Shown here piece by piece: positions 32,201-43,966 of a stretch of DNA of 64,000 nt. This stretch comes from Neurospora crassa OR74A (lineage: Eukaryota > Ascomycota > Sordariomycetes > Sordariales > Sordariaceae), in the NCBI RefSeq assembly GCF_000182925.2, contig NC_026502.1, forward strand, positions 868,001 to 932,000. The letters are read 5' to 3'. A program made the position numbers and the translations under genes. The notes under the pieces were generated by a model, which worked only from the letters and a program-made list of their open reading frames with translations, was not told the DNA's origin and did not search any database. The first letter of the stretch is position 1, and each line of letters opens with the position of its first letter.

Positions 32201-34311
32201 CCAGCCCGGTGGTCAGCTTATCCTATGGGGTAGGAGTGGCAGAAGCCTGACAACGGAGAGCTCGAACGTTCCAACGACGAACCGGTGGAAGAACAGGTAC
32301 CTTGGCTGGTATGTGACATGGCCCGTGGATGTGGTGTAGGTAGGTATGCAAACGGTGTACATACGTACATAAAATAAATCCCTTCGTGCCTGATGCAGGC
32401 TCGGGAGGGCAGCAAGGGGACAACGCATCAAGCCCTCCTGCACGTCCATGGCGTGGCACGGCGCAAAGACGTATGGGTGCAGGGGACGACGACGGCTGGT
32501 TGTTACTGGTGTTCGAGAAGGAAAATGGGTTCCGCGGCTGGATGTAGCCCGTGTGGGGACATTTGGTGACATGGAAAAGCGAAACTGTAACCTCAGTGTT
32601 TGAGTGGAATTAGGGAAATGCAGTCCAACCAAACTTGCGCCGGACGACTGATGACTGGGCACGATTTCATAGGATGAAAGATGCCATAGCCGGAGCCCCA
32701 ACGTGCCTGCTGAGAGAACCATGCCGGACAACGTACACGAAGCGTACATGACGTGCCAAATCCGCGCCCGGGGGTATGAGAAACAAGCTTCCTCTTCATG
32801 TTTTGTGTTGTGACGAGGTTTTCAAAAAGGAAGGATGTGGCGGGAAGGCAAGCATTGAGATTGACGATGTTGACTGATGGTCCATCTGAGGGGAAAATGA
32901 TAGTGGATGGCAGCCTAGCTGCATGCTTTGTTGTCCAAGGGACATTCGTTTGGCTTCTAAGATGTCGTTAGAGAAAAGAAAAACAGAAAAGAAACGTCAG
33001 TAGGTAGTAGGTAATCGTGGATAGGGCCAAACCGTATGGGGGGCGAAGAACTCTTTTGCCGCTCGTAGTTCGTCTACTTACCTAGAGCTATCTACCAATT
33101 GCTCTCTCCCGTAGACGTCCGCGCAGCTTGTAACGGCTGGTTTGCAGGCCAAGCCTCAGCAGTTCGCAGTTCGTGGCAGACAAATGCGGCTAGGCTTTTC
33201 GGACCATGAAAACTCGCGAATCATATCAACCGATAGGTTACCAGGCGTGACATGATATCCGGGCCATTCGTGGACATTATCATGTCGTGTAATCATGGGA
33301 AGAACGATGTCGGAGGATCACGAAGGCTTGGTAGCCGAATGTGTAGAGGTAAGGTGGTGAAGTGCGGGTCGGTAGTAGAGAAACAGACTGAAAAAATCCC
33401 ATTTGTGAATCACGATGTCCAGTTCTGAGAGGATGAGAGGTGCTGGAAAAAGGCAAGTTCCGTTAACGGAGGATAATAGGACAAGAAAAATCGATCAAAG
33501 TCGAAAAAAAAATTACATACCAAAATGAAAGTAGCAGGCGCGAGACAACCCTTGTCAAAAACGCATCCCCTCCCCTGCACTTCCTTTGCTGTCGTGCTTC
33601 ACGACCTTGCTCCTTCCCCGGATCTTCTCACAACATCCGCCCGTTCTTTCCGCCTTTTCACGGTTTGGCTGCGAAAAAGATGTGACTTACTCACCGCCTA
33701 CCTAGGTCGCTTGACAAGCCGGGCTGAGTCAATGCATGTCATTTCGAGGTGCGGACACCGCGTGACAGATGCAGGCAGACGAACAGCCCGAGGCGGGCCT
33801 TTAACGTCCGGCCTCGTCCAGTTCCACCCACAAGAACACAAATCCCGAGTGACCCGGGTGGCCCTGGTCCTGAAGGAGACGGCATGGTTCATTATCGGAT
33901 CAGCACCTTGTTCTCCGAGTTCTGTTTAAAGATGCAGAACGAACGGGGATATGCCCTTGATGGCTTTTCAAAGTTGATGGCTAGATGCTCCCGACACGAG
34001 ACGATGTAGGATAGCTGCAGCCGTAGGTGATAGGATATATACAAAAAGTGGTGAGATATACAGGTGCAGCTGGGTATGAGTGTGTATCTCTAGACCTGAC
34101 TATAGGCCTTTGCCCGGTCTTGCCGCAGAATCCATCCATTACAAAAGTGTCATAGCACCGACATCAGCCGCCCATTCAAACGTTGAACAATCGGACTCCT
34201 TTTAACCCCTTGCCGCCCCAGAACGCCGGTGATATGCATCGTTGACCACAGTCAAGCCAAAGTAGATGTATCAGGTATTGTCAATCAAGCTTGTGCCAAA
34301 TCCTCCCTCGT
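29228..34311. other. Gene-poor 5-kb gap
   Basis: No ORF over 180 codons and none with a recognisable domain. The 178-codon minus-strand frame at 32213-32749 is Ser/Pro/Leu-biased and overlaps other frames, as expected by chance in this GC range. An A-rich run at 30323-30356 is the only clear repeat. Base composition is normal, so it is not a RIP block. A noncoding RNA or a heavily spliced gene cannot be excluded. Confidence 0.4.
30323..30356. repeat. Poly-A tract with one G
   Basis: Fourteen A, one G, then about nineteen A in noncoding sequence. No target-site duplication was found around it. Confidence 0.8.
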
Positions 34312-35838
34312 TTAGCCAAAAATCTTCAGGAACCCCCAGATGCCGAGACCGCTCAGGACGGGGATCGTGAGGTTGTCATCCAGTCCGCAGACGTTAGCCA
34401 CCTCGCTCGCCGCAGCGACAAAGCCAGACCAGAGGCTCATGATGCCCAGAGCAAGACCACCCGAGATTGTCGCCTGAGCCGGGGTAAGCCCGACCGCTTC
34501 CGACAGGAGCTGGGGCAGGCGAAGGGTGCCCGTGAACATGAAGAGCTCGTCGCCGGGCATGGGGCCCTTGGTAGGCACCAGCCAGCCCCAGAAAAAGGCA
34601 GAGGTGCCCACACCGACCAGAAATGCAGCCAAGGACCCGGCAAGCGACTTGCCGCTTCGAATACGGGGTGTGTAACGGCCGTACAGCCGTCCAAACGTAC
34701 TTGCCGCAGTGTCACACCAGCTAAGCAGCAGAGTACCCACGACACCGACATCCTTGGGGAAGAAGCCCAGGACGATCCAGGCTCCGAGCAGGTAGAAAAT
34801 GACGCCATTGTAACCCGTAAACTCGCTCTCACGCATCAGCGCCCCCAGCACCTTGACGTAGAGCCGGTTAAAGGCCGCGTTGTGGTGCCGGAGAACGTCC
34901 ACGGCCGCGATGGGTATTAGGGCAGCCATGAGGTAAGGGCACACCGACAGTGTCTGCGTTCCCGACAGGTAGAGCCATACGACAAAGAAGCCGATGGACA
35001 CGTGGAGCGCTTTCCTCGGTACCTCGTGCTTGTGTATAAAGGCCTTCCAGTGCCTGTGGATTGGGATCAGGCCAAGCGGGCTCGGACTGCGACTAATGTC
35101 TTTCCAGCCCCAGCCTGTATAGCCTGCCGGTTGTGGTGGCAGCAGGTGGCCGTTCGATACCTCCTTCTCCTGCTTTTCGGACACGGCCATGTCTCCCTTG
35201 GGCGCGGCTGCTGTCGAGTCTGTGGAGGTCGTTTTCGCATCGGCGGTCTTGGTGGTCCGCTTTTTGGATGTCCGCCGGCCGGCCGTTGGGCGCGTCTCTA
35301 CCGGGCTTCTGCTTCTTGTGCGCGCTTTCCGTAGAGCGGGCACGCCATCCTCCTCGTTGCCCTCTTCACTAACAGGTAACGGTGTGGCCAGCCGTCTCCT
35401 CGCAGCCCTGGTCATGGGCCCCGTGTATGAGTCTAGCGCATCGCGTTCCGAGGGTGTCGGGCTGGGCGAGATGATCCGAGGCGTCGCCGGAATACTGCTA
35501 CGCGTAGGCATATTGTCGTAGGGGAAGGGAGGCAGGGCGGGCAGCGAGATGGCGCCCGAGAGGATGCGTTGCAGGTCGTAGAAGCGCAGAGGCCAGAAGG
35601 AAGAGTGGATGTGGCTATCTTTTCTAGTCTCGCGCGCGCCGGTCAAGCAGTCGTATGCCGAAGACCAACCAGTACAAGGAGAGGTAGCGTTGTGTTGGTG
35701 TTGGTGGTGTATTTGTTGGTTTCGGGAAAACAAGGACGCTACGTGTTGGGCGAAGGAATCCAGCGTGAAAGTTGTTGTAGACGATGCGGCGGAGTGTGAT
35801 GACTCCACCGCATGGCTTGCCGGGGGGAAAGGGTTCAA
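34312..35838 (-). CDS. dgk1: CTP-dependent diacylglycerol kinase, Dgk1-type
   Basis: An intronless frame of 508 residues from 35838, or 399 residues from the internal ATG at 35511 (MPTRSSIPATP), which may be the true start. Dgk1 phosphorylates diacylglycerol to phosphatidate using CTP at the ER/nuclear membrane and opposes the Pah1 phosphatase. The N-terminus is a disordered basic Ser/Thr/Pro-rich region (SPSPTPSERD, RRTSKKRTTK). The catalytic core starts at HEVPRKALHVSIGFFVVWLY and includes WCDTAASTFGRLYGRYTPRI followed by RSGKSLAGS, the family's signature. Five to seven hydrophobic segments follow one another to the C-terminus (FFVVWLYL, VIFYLLGAWIVLGFF, TLLLSWCD, LAAFLVGVGTSAFFWGWLV, LALGIMSLWSGFVAA). 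Yeast Dgk1 is about 290 residues, so the extra length is N-terminal. The related dolichol kinase is the main alternative, but length and motifs favour Dgk1. Confidence 0.88.
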   Translation of the reverse strand: MNPFPPASHAVESSHSAASSTTTFTLDSFAQHVASLFSRNQQIHHQHQHNATSPCTGWSSAYDCLTGARETRKDSHIHSSFWPLRFYDLQRILSGAISLPALPPFPYDNMPTRSSIPATPRIISPSPTPSERDALDSYTGPMTRAARRRLATPLPVSEEGNEEDGVPALRKARTRSRSPVETRPTAGRRTSKKRTTKTADAKTTSTDSTAAAPKGDMAVSEKQEKEVSNGHLLPPQPAGYTGWGWKDISRSPSPLGLIPIHRHWKAFIHKHEVPRKALHVSIGFFVVWLYLSGTQTLSVCPYLMAALIPIAAVDVLRHHNAAFNRLYVKVLGALMRESEFTGYNGVIFYLLGAWIVLGFFPKDVGVVGTLLLSWCDTAASTFGRLYGRYTPRIRSGKSLAGSLAAFLVGVGTSAFFWGWLVPTKGPMPGDELFMFTGTLRLPQLLSEAVGLTPAQATISGGLALGIMSLWSGFVAAASEVANVCGLDDNLTIPVLSGLGIWGFLKIFG

Positions 35839-37357
35839 AAAAAGTTGGCGGGATTTTTGAAAGATGACAAGTGGAAGAATGAGAGGGCTCCAACCTCCGA
35901 GCTGAGCTGAGGCGGGACGGGTGACCGGGGGGCCGGGGATAGGTGACCTGTAACCAAGATGGACCGGGTTCCTTAGTCAAGTAAGACAGACAGTATCTCA
36001 GCAAATTAGGGAAACCCGTGGTGGCATCAAGACGAGTAATGATGCTTCTGACTGGCAAGTGTCGGTTCTTTTCGACTCTTCTGCCGAATCGATAGGATAT
36101 GGAGGGTTCAGGTCCAGGAAAAAGAAGGGTATCTTGACAGCAAGAGGAAAAAAAGATGTGCAAAGCAGGAAAAAAAAGAAACTGTACCCGTACTCGGTGG
36201 CTGAGGTGGCACGTTACCCTGGGCTGGACTTGGTTTAGGATCCAGTGATGACGATCATAGACGAATGACAGTGGTTCGGTGTTTGTGAAGAACAGAAATT
36301 TCGGCTGTTGCGGATGCCCGGCCATGAGTGCGAGTGGGAATCAGCCGGCGCGTGTCCTGCGTTGCGCTTCAGGTGGTTGCACCGGGCTCCCCAGCTCACT
36401 GCCCTGGTCCGTTACCCCAATTGCGGCAAGGCGTGATGACATTGGTGGGTGGTGGCCTTTCAAGAGCAGCAACAGCACACAGCGACGCGACCTTGCATGT
36501 GACAACAGGAAGTTGAGACTGAACTGAAGGAAGACGGTTGGGCGTGAATGCCGCCATTTTCAGTTCATGCCAGGCGTTGCTCGATATACCTATACCATAG
36601 TATATTGCCGTGCCTTGTTGAAAAGAGACTTTGTACTCTGCTCAACCGTTGACGTTCATCACCTTGGTCGATCTCGGTTGATGGGGATTTCTTTGTACAC
36701 AATCTCCTCATCATGTAAAAGTGGTTCAAGCGTTCTTAGCATGTTTGCCTATCATGGACTTGAGCAGACGGCCAGTCGTCAAACAAGGTTGGATGAAGAC
36801 GACGTAGACTTCAATTTTGGGAGCCACTGGAGCTTAGTCGAGCTGAATATTGACACCTTCAGTTGTAGCATTACACTACCTATACCATGTAAGCAAATAA
36901 GATCAAGCCTTTGTCAGGTTGCCGTGGCTGCGTGGGTTCTTCGATGAGACCCACATTCCAATATCTGATAATTGCACTAGTAACAACAGACGATCGTGAA
37001 GATCCGAAAGCTGTCTATTGATATTCACGATACAAAACGGCTTGAGCGCACATCTGGGATATAATTAGTATAAGTCGTGAGTTGTCCAACGAATTTCTGA
37101 AATCTAATGGGAAGATCTTTAGGTTTGGACCGATCAAATTGGATTCGAAAGAAGTGAAGGCTGCTGTGTACTGTATGCAACTTGCGAGGTTACGCTCACG
37201 CTAGCTTTATCGATAGGCAGATAAGATAAGGATTGTTTGGATGGTCGCCAGGCCAATTTTTGTTTCAACAGCATCGCACTGCTATCACCACGGGCAATAC
37301 GCAGAGCTTCAGGGATCGATTACAACGCCCCGATACTCCGCCAACCACATAATTAAC
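35839..37357. other. Divergent promoter gap of dgk1 and spb4
   Basis: About 1.5 kb between two divergent genes. All ORFs here are shadows or below 130 codons without domains. No repeat or RNA gene is seen. Confidence 0.4.
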
Positions 37358-39386
37358 ATGGCGCCTACCCAACCACAGACTAAGGTCCGGAAGCCTCCAA
37401 GGTCTTGGGACGCTCTCACGCCTCCTCTCGCCCAATGGATTCTTGACTACCTCTCCTCCATGGGCTTTACCCAGCCGACTCCCGTTCAAAAGTCATGCCT
37501 TGAGCTCTTCCGTGGAAATAAAGATGTTGTCGTCGAGGCCGTAACAGGCAGTGGAAAGACACTTGCCTTTTTGATTCCGGTAGTTGAGGTAAGCCGGATC
37601 TCTTGCTGTCTACCAGCTCAGGATGATCATATGCTAACCGATTCTGCAACAGAAACTCCTGCGCGGCGAAGAACCAGCCAAGCGAAACCATGTCCAAGGC
37701 ATTATCATCTCGCCCACCCGCGAACTTGCAACCCAGATTTACAATGTCCTCGTTTCCCTCGTCAAGTTTCACGAACCCTCCGCTGAAGCCATTTCCCACG
37801 CCAAAAGCGACGAGAAGCGCCCAACAGCAACCCAGCCTGTCGTTGTCCCCCAACTACTTGTCGGAGGCACCACCAAGGCTGCTGAGGATCTCGGTACATT
37901 CCTTCGTCTTTCCCCGAATCTCCTAATTGGCACTCCCGGCCGTCTTGCCGAACTCTTGTCGAGCGCATACGTCAAGGCTCCCGCGTCTACATTTGAGGTT
38001 CTCATTATGGATGAGGCCGATCGCCTTCTCGATATGGGTTTCGCGAACGAGCTCAACCGCATTCTCGGATATCTTCCGAAGCAGCGCCGTACTGGTCTTT
38101 TCAGTGCTTCGCTCAGTGACGCCGTTGAAAGGCTGATTACAGTTGGTCTATTGTACCCACACAAGATCACCGTCAGAGTGAAGAGTCTGAAGGACGGTGG
38201 CATAATTCAAGAGAGGAAAACACCAATGTCTCTACAGATGAGCTACCTTGTTACCCCAGCCAGCCAGAAAATGCCAGCAATTGTCCAGCTCCTCGAAAAG
38301 CTCGAGCCCAGGCCCCAGCGATCCATCATCTTCTTCTCTTCATGCATGGCCGTCAAGTACTTCAGCCGCATTCTCGGCGCCGTCCTGCCCGCCGGTTTTT
38401 CCGTCACCTCCCTGCACGGCAAACTCGAACCTAAAGTCCGCGAAAAGAACTATGAGCGTTTCGTCAACACCACCTCGCCCATGGTCCTCCTCACCACCGA
38501 TCTTGCCGCCCGCGGTCTTGATATCCCCCAAGTCGACCTCGTTATCCAGCACGACCCGCCCACGGACACCAAGGTTTTCATTCACCGCTGCGGTCGTGCC
38601 GGCCGTGCCGGTCGTCGGGGTCTCGCCGTCGTTCTGCTCCAGCCGGGTCGCGAGGAAGGCTACGTACAGCTTCTTGAAGTCCGTCAAACTCCCATCACGC
38701 CCCTGGAGAAGCCCGCCATTTCCGTCACCCCTGATGAAGTCGAGCGCGTCTCCGCCGCCTTCCGATCGCAAGCCCTCGCCGACCGCGAGATCTTCCAGAT
38801 GGCCCAGCTCGCTTTCGTTTCCTGGACGCGCTCCTACATCGAACACCAAGCTTCTTCCATCTTCCGCATCGCCGACCTCGACTGGCTCGACCTAGCCAAG
38901 GGCTACGGCCTTCTCGAGCTGCCCAAGATGCCCGAAGTCCGCGAAGCCAAGATCGACCGCTCTCTGGGTCTGGGCATCAACACGGAAGAAATTCCTTTCA
39001 AGGACAAGGTGCGCGAGAAAAAGCGTCAGGAAGAGCTGGCCAAGTGGAAGGAGGAGAAGGCAAAGCGGGCACAGGAAGAGAATACGGGCGACAAGCGCAA
39101 GAAGAACGAGGCGTGGAGCGGCAAGGCGGAACAGGAGGAGACGAAACTGCAGAGGCGCGAGAAGAAGAGGAGAAAGAGGGAGGCCAAGAAATTCAGCGAG
39201 ATGACGGAGAAAGAGAAGGAGGAGCATCTCAAGCTGGAGCAGATGATTGAGGAGGTGAGGAAACGGAACGAGGCCAAGGCGGCGGAGGAGAGGGCAGCTG
39301 CGCTTGCGGCGAACCCACCCAAGCCGAAGGCTCCGGTGAAGAAGGTGGACGATAGTGATGAAGAGTTTGGTGGGTTTGATGATTGA
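37358..39386 (+). CDS. spb4: DEAD-box rRNA helicase Spb4
   Basis: Two exons, 37358-37588 and 37653-39386 (intron GTAAGC..ACAG, 64 bp), 654 residues. Spb4 is an ATP-dependent RNA helicase required for 27S pre-rRNA maturation in 60S assembly, acting in nucleolus and nucleoplasm. Motifs: Q motif FTQPTPVQ (37-44), motif I AVTGSGKT (61-68), Ia PTRELA, Ib TPGR, II DEAD (197-200), III SAS (228-230, the Spb4 variant of SAT), [11 protein letters not shown] and [10 protein letters not shown] (388-395). A C-terminal extension includes WDALTP-linked family features such as [12 protein letters not shown], then a long Lys/Glu/Arg coiled-coil (about 530-625) and the acidic end [12 protein letters not shown]. 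The start MAPTQPQTK is used because the frame upstream is not conserved-looking. Divergent from the dgk1 gene. Confidence 0.95.
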
Positions 39387-40287
39387 GTAGCTTCTTGGGT
39401 AATGGGAGTTGATGGTAATGGTTCATTTTCTAAGACGTAAAGGCGTATGAGGCGTATATACCCTTTTGATGAATTGGAATTTTGTTGGTTCTTGGCATGC
39501 TGTATCCATGAGTCCTCATGGTAATCATGATAATGGGTGTACTCGAAAAGTACAGCTGTTTTGCCTGAGACAATATCTATCATAACACCCAAATGGAGAC
39601 ACAGTATCGATATCACAAATGTTCTCGAAATTCGAGACATTGTGGTAACAAAGTGTTCGTATGAACAAACCAAACCAATGTATTCAGTCCACTACATCAC
39701 ACCTTCAGTATACTCTTGCTCGCATGCATGCGTCTTGATTTTATCTTCTAGGCAATCTTCAAACTCCTTCCTGAACCAAATAATCCCTAATAGACTCTGG
39801 ACGGCGTGGTTCCAAGTCATAAGGAGGCATATCACAGCCTTGCAACGGCCTTCCTTCCCTAGTAGGATGGATAACGTTGAAGTGTCCATGTTCGGTTTTG
39901 TTCTCTCAACCACACGCCGGGTTAACATGATTAGAAGTGGGACAAGGTTTTGCAGTTAATTGAATCTTTATTGTCTGAGCTGTAAGGACCATCATGTTCA
40001 GAGAAAAACATGCATTGTACCGGAACCAAATTCGATGTTCTCATTCATCAGTATGCCTTTGACTGTGATTCAGGCGAAGATTCCAAAACATTCAGCGAAA
40101 TGAAACATGTTACAGAAAGCGACTGTTCGCCCGTTCTCCATGGATAAACCAAAAAGAAAGAAAAAGGGGAAGAACAAAACACACTCTAGAAAAAGGAAAA
40201 CACAGCCAGAAACAAATGTGCGACAAGCAACAAGCAAAACATTTACCAACCTAGAGATTGCAAAATCTTGCTAAAAAAATGTTGAGA
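39387..40287. other. Spacer between spb4 and tRNA-Glu
   Basis: 3' UTR of spb4 and tRNA flank. The open frames at 39537-39959 lack any domain. Nothing else is seen. Confidence 0.4.
40273..40279 (-). terminator. Pol III oligo-T terminator of tRNA-Glu
   Basis: Seven consecutive T on the minus strand begin 9 nt after the tRNA 3' end, which is sufficient for RNA polymerase III termination. Confidence 0.8.
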
Positions 40288-40379
40288 CTCGGATACCGGG
40301 AGTCGAACCCGGGGCTGTTGAGAGAGCAGTCACTCCTGAGAAGTGAGAGTCAACGATGTTACCGCTACACCATACCCGA
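40288..40379 (-). tRNA. tRNA-Glu (CUC) with a 21-nt intron
   Basis: The minus strand folds as a full cloverleaf. The acceptor is TCGGGTA with TATCCGA plus discriminator G. The D-arm is GTGT..ACAT (A-box TGGTGTAGCGGTAA). The anticodon stem is GTTGA with TCAAC, the anticodon CTC, and the T-arm CCGGG-TTCGACT-CCCGG. Between the base after the anticodon and the stem lies an extra CTTCTCAGGAGTGACTGCTCT, at the canonical tRNA intron position. A run of seven T (plus-strand A at 40273-40279) follows as pol III terminator. The discriminator G and anticodon agree with glutamate. Confidence 0.9.
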
Positions 40380-40763
40380 TTGAACTGATATGGTCCGATT
40401 TTTGATTGGAAGGTGCATTGGGCTTAGTAACTATAGCCCTACTTGTCTTTGTGTTTCACAAACGCACACACAACCATCTAGCGACTTGGGAATCGCTTCA
40501 TTGTCAACATTCCGTCTTTCCAACCACCCACTAGATATAGGATTAGTACATTGTTCAAACCTAAACATAGAACAGAAAACAAGTCACCCCCCCCGCACTT
40601 CATTATAAACCAGACAGGGGAAAGACCAGTCGAGTTTTAAAAAAGGAAACCTGTACCTATCCATTCAATCATTGTAGCATCCGATCTCATCGTCATAATG
40701 CCACCAGTAATGTTTGATCGGCAACGACAATGGCAGTCTGTTGTAATGAGTTCTTTTTTCCCT

Positions 40764-40780
40764 CCCCCCCCCCCCCCCCC
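40764..40780. repeat. C homopolymer (17 bp)
   Basis: Seventeen consecutive C on the plus strand in noncoding sequence. Length may be an assembly estimate. Confidence 0.8.
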
Positions 40781-40861
40781 TCCATTTTTCCATCGGAACT
40801 GAACGCAGTCAATTTGACCCCTTCCGGGTCTAGCCTTGTCACCAACACATATATCACTGAC

Positions 40862-40880
40862 TGTGTGTGTGTGTGTGTGT
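40862..40880. repeat. GT dinucleotide microsatellite
   Basis: Nine to ten uninterrupted GT units in noncoding sequence. Confidence 0.85.
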
Positions 40881-43323
40881 AAGTCTACACGGTTAAGCAT
40901 ACCTAAACTCATCAAAAGAACGTTACATTCGCTACAGCCGCTTACCAGCATAATTTCAGTACACTACTGTAAATGTCGCTGATCATTCGCCGCAAATGGC
41001 ATCAAACCAAAAGCGAGGCGATTGTTCTCTTTTTGGAGAGTCTGGCATGGAGCAGCAATGGAGAAAGTGAATGAAGATTTGTGTTGGAGTTAGTGGTTCA
41101 CATGGGGATCCTCTAAGCCTACGTGAGTGTGCATCGCAGGTTTGAACGAGCAGAGGATAGACTCCATCTTCCCTACGGTAGGTAGCTCGTCATGAGAATA
41201 CCCATGTATTTTGAGAGCTTGTCCAACGGGCAACGGCTGCAGCAAACCGTAACCGTTAGCCATTCCGCTGCAACTGCCGACAGGTCCGCCAAGAAGCCCC
41301 GGGTACCTACCAGAAAGGTACCGTGCGACATTCCACTTAAGCGGTCGAAAAGGTTTGCACGGCCATGAGCTGAGGCTCTGAACACTGGGAGGGATGAGAG
41401 GTAGCCTGACCGTTGGCTATTGACGTAATGCGACTCGAAAGTTACCTGCTTGACGGAGGTGAGGAAGTCCCAAAAAACCGCAAATGGCTCAACATCCGGT
41501 GGTGGATGGTCTCCCTCCCTCCCTCCCGTCCGTGTGCCTCGCTTCCAGTCCCCCACCACTGCACTCTGGGAGCTGAATGTTGAGTACCATTACTTTCTGT
41601 ATAATGTGATACAGAGAACCCACCATTACGGTTTGGCATCACACCTTTCCTTTCAAGCCTACTGGTTCGAAAACGAGCGGACCACGAAGAAAAAGAAAAA
41701 GGGACCACGTAGTGTTTGGGTTCCTAGAATTGAAGCCACTGACTGACACCAATGGCATCGAAGGTCTCGGAGGTCTCACTTCGAGACATGATAACCCACG
41801 GTTTCGCAATGTTGGTTACCCCTCTAATGGCCTATACGAGAAACCCTTTCTTTTCCTCTTCAAAAGAAAACGCTCGAGTCTAGCTCGAGTCTCTACACAA
41901 TCCGAGTGCGGACCGCGGCCGTTACCCGTGTCTTTCAAGCAAATAGTGTATCTGTATGTATATATGTATGTGTGTACCTGTGTCCGTAAATGCGTGTGCT
42001 CTTGTCTCGGGGAATCTCAGACTCACGGACCTCAAGACGAGAGTTCGGACGGAAAAACGTAGGCGTCGTCGGGCAGCACGGTGCAGTGAGTTTCAAGATC
42101 TTATCTCTACAACGGGATCGACAAACGATGTTGAAGGAGGAGTACTTAGGGAAACCTGCGTGAATGTTGTGACATGGAAGCCTTTGAAAGAGGGGGGGGA
42201 GGGAAAGCTGAGGGCCATCGTTAGACAAGCAGCCAGTGATAGGCGACTGATCGCACTGAGTGACGGCATGATTGCCATTGATCTGCTGGTCCGTTTGTGG
42301 TCGCTGCAGGAACAAAAACAATTGTATTGGATACGTAGGTAACTGCGCGTCAACTAGTGATTCACCCCCGTACAAAGCTGCTGCGAGTGATTGCATCTTG
42401 CAGCACGCAGATGGACAAGGCACTGGAGGTGTGCGGCTGGATCTTTCTGTGACAGTCGGTTTAATTGTCCGATAACCAAGTTTGTCGCTGGTTTTTTCTT
42501 ACTATTTTGCCCACCTTGCAATACATGGCTGGCCGCCTTGATATTTTCCATCGTTCGATATACGAAGAGAAGAAAAGCGTACTTGTCTCAGGATGAGACT
42601 TGAACAGACATTCGGGGGGCCTCGGTAGGTACCCACCCATTCGAAGTTGAGCTGTTATTAGCGTGTGGGGCAGAGGGAATTGCATCTGCCCAGGCAGACC
42701 TTGAGGGGCTCTCGATAGTGGGCGATCGAAACGTCCTAGGACCCGGCAGGTTGGGAAATGAACATGTTGGAAGCGAACCCATTGGCCACCAGACCAGGCA
42801 AACCAGGCTCTCGGCAATCGCATCGTATCATGATGTTGAGTGTTTTGAAGACTGAAACGAAAAAAGAAAAAAAGGATAAGAACTTTGGAGAAAAATCAAA
42901 AAATTGAGATGTGAGAAGTGATCTCGGTGGCACACGCGTGATGTCAAGAATGTCAGCTATGCAGGTAGTAATACAGAGCTTTCGTAAGACGGCGAGCAAA
43001 GAGTTTCGGAGTAGGTAGGGTATCTTTCCAAGGTTTTTCGAAAGAGAGGTTATTTTTGACAAGTCCGATGAAGTCCCCGGAACGTGACTGAGAAGAAAGG
43101 ATTCGACCCGCCCTTGCTTTCCAATCGCATGGTTGATCGATCGAGACAACAAGGGAACCTTGTTTTGTCGCCATCATCAGGGTCGATGCTCGCTATCCAA
43201 TGCGGGCTCGCCAAAATTTGTGATCCCGCTTGTGGTCCATGGTTCCGTCTCGTCAATGGATGCCGTCTCGCGGATGGCACCAGGACTTGAGTTCCACGGT
43301 CCGTGGGATTCGTGTAAGAGGGG

Positions 43324-43343
43324 AAAAAAAAAAAAAAAAAAAA
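43324..43343. repeat. A homopolymer (20 bp)
   Basis: Twenty A followed by a purine-rich stretch. No open frame of interest is associated. Confidence 0.8.
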
Positions 43344-43940
43344 GAAAAGAAAAAGGAAAACGGCTGACTGGTAATTGGATGGTGTTGTCGCTGGAGGATT
43401 GTACCGGTCGTGCCCGGTTCTGCTAAATGCGGCCGTTGTGACTTGCGCCCTCCGAGCTTCCTGTGCGTGGAAGATCAGGTCTGCACGTCGTCTCGAGGCG
43501 ATTCACGGAATTCCGCAGTGAAATGGAATGAACTCGGGCGCGGAACCAGGGGTGGAGAAGCAAACTGTACGGGCATCCCGTCCTAGAGGTATGGAAGTCG
43601 GGTTTCTGGGACCAAACTGGATCGTCTTCCCGTCGTCAAAAAAGAGGACCCACGCGTGGTGCCCTTGTCAACCACATGTCTGTTCTCACTGTTGACCCTG
43701 ACCCTGATGGGCAGGGACAGGAGGAACACTTTTTTTGAGCAAAATAGGGCAAGCTGTCACAAGCGAGGGAGCGAGGAAGAAGTGCAAGAAGCAGGCCCAG
43801 AACCTCCATACTTCATAAGCGAGAAACAATGGACATAACCTCAAGTGCCCAGGGGTTCAGTTGCAGACGGCGGCCACTGTAAATCACTTGGGGGCCGTGG
43901 GTTCTGGGCGCCAAGAGAAGCCTTCCCTCTTCTTCCCCTT

Positions 43941-43966
43941 CCCCCCCCCCCCCCCCCCCCCCCCCC
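43941..43966. repeat. C homopolymer (26 bp)
   Basis: Twenty-six consecutive C after a pyrimidine-rich run. It creates a spurious poly-Gly in the minus-strand ORF covering it. Confidence 0.85.

Noticed and set aside
32213-32749. 178-codon minus-strand ORF in the 5-kb gap
   Set aside because: No domain, overlaps several other frames, composition as expected by chance at this GC.
34291-34920. 209-codon plus-strand ORF over the Dgk1 catalytic region
   Set aside because: Shadow of the conserved minus-strand gene.
41935-42423. 162-codon minus-strand ORF
   Set aside because: Cys/Pro/Leu-rich random-looking sequence with no splice or promoter support.
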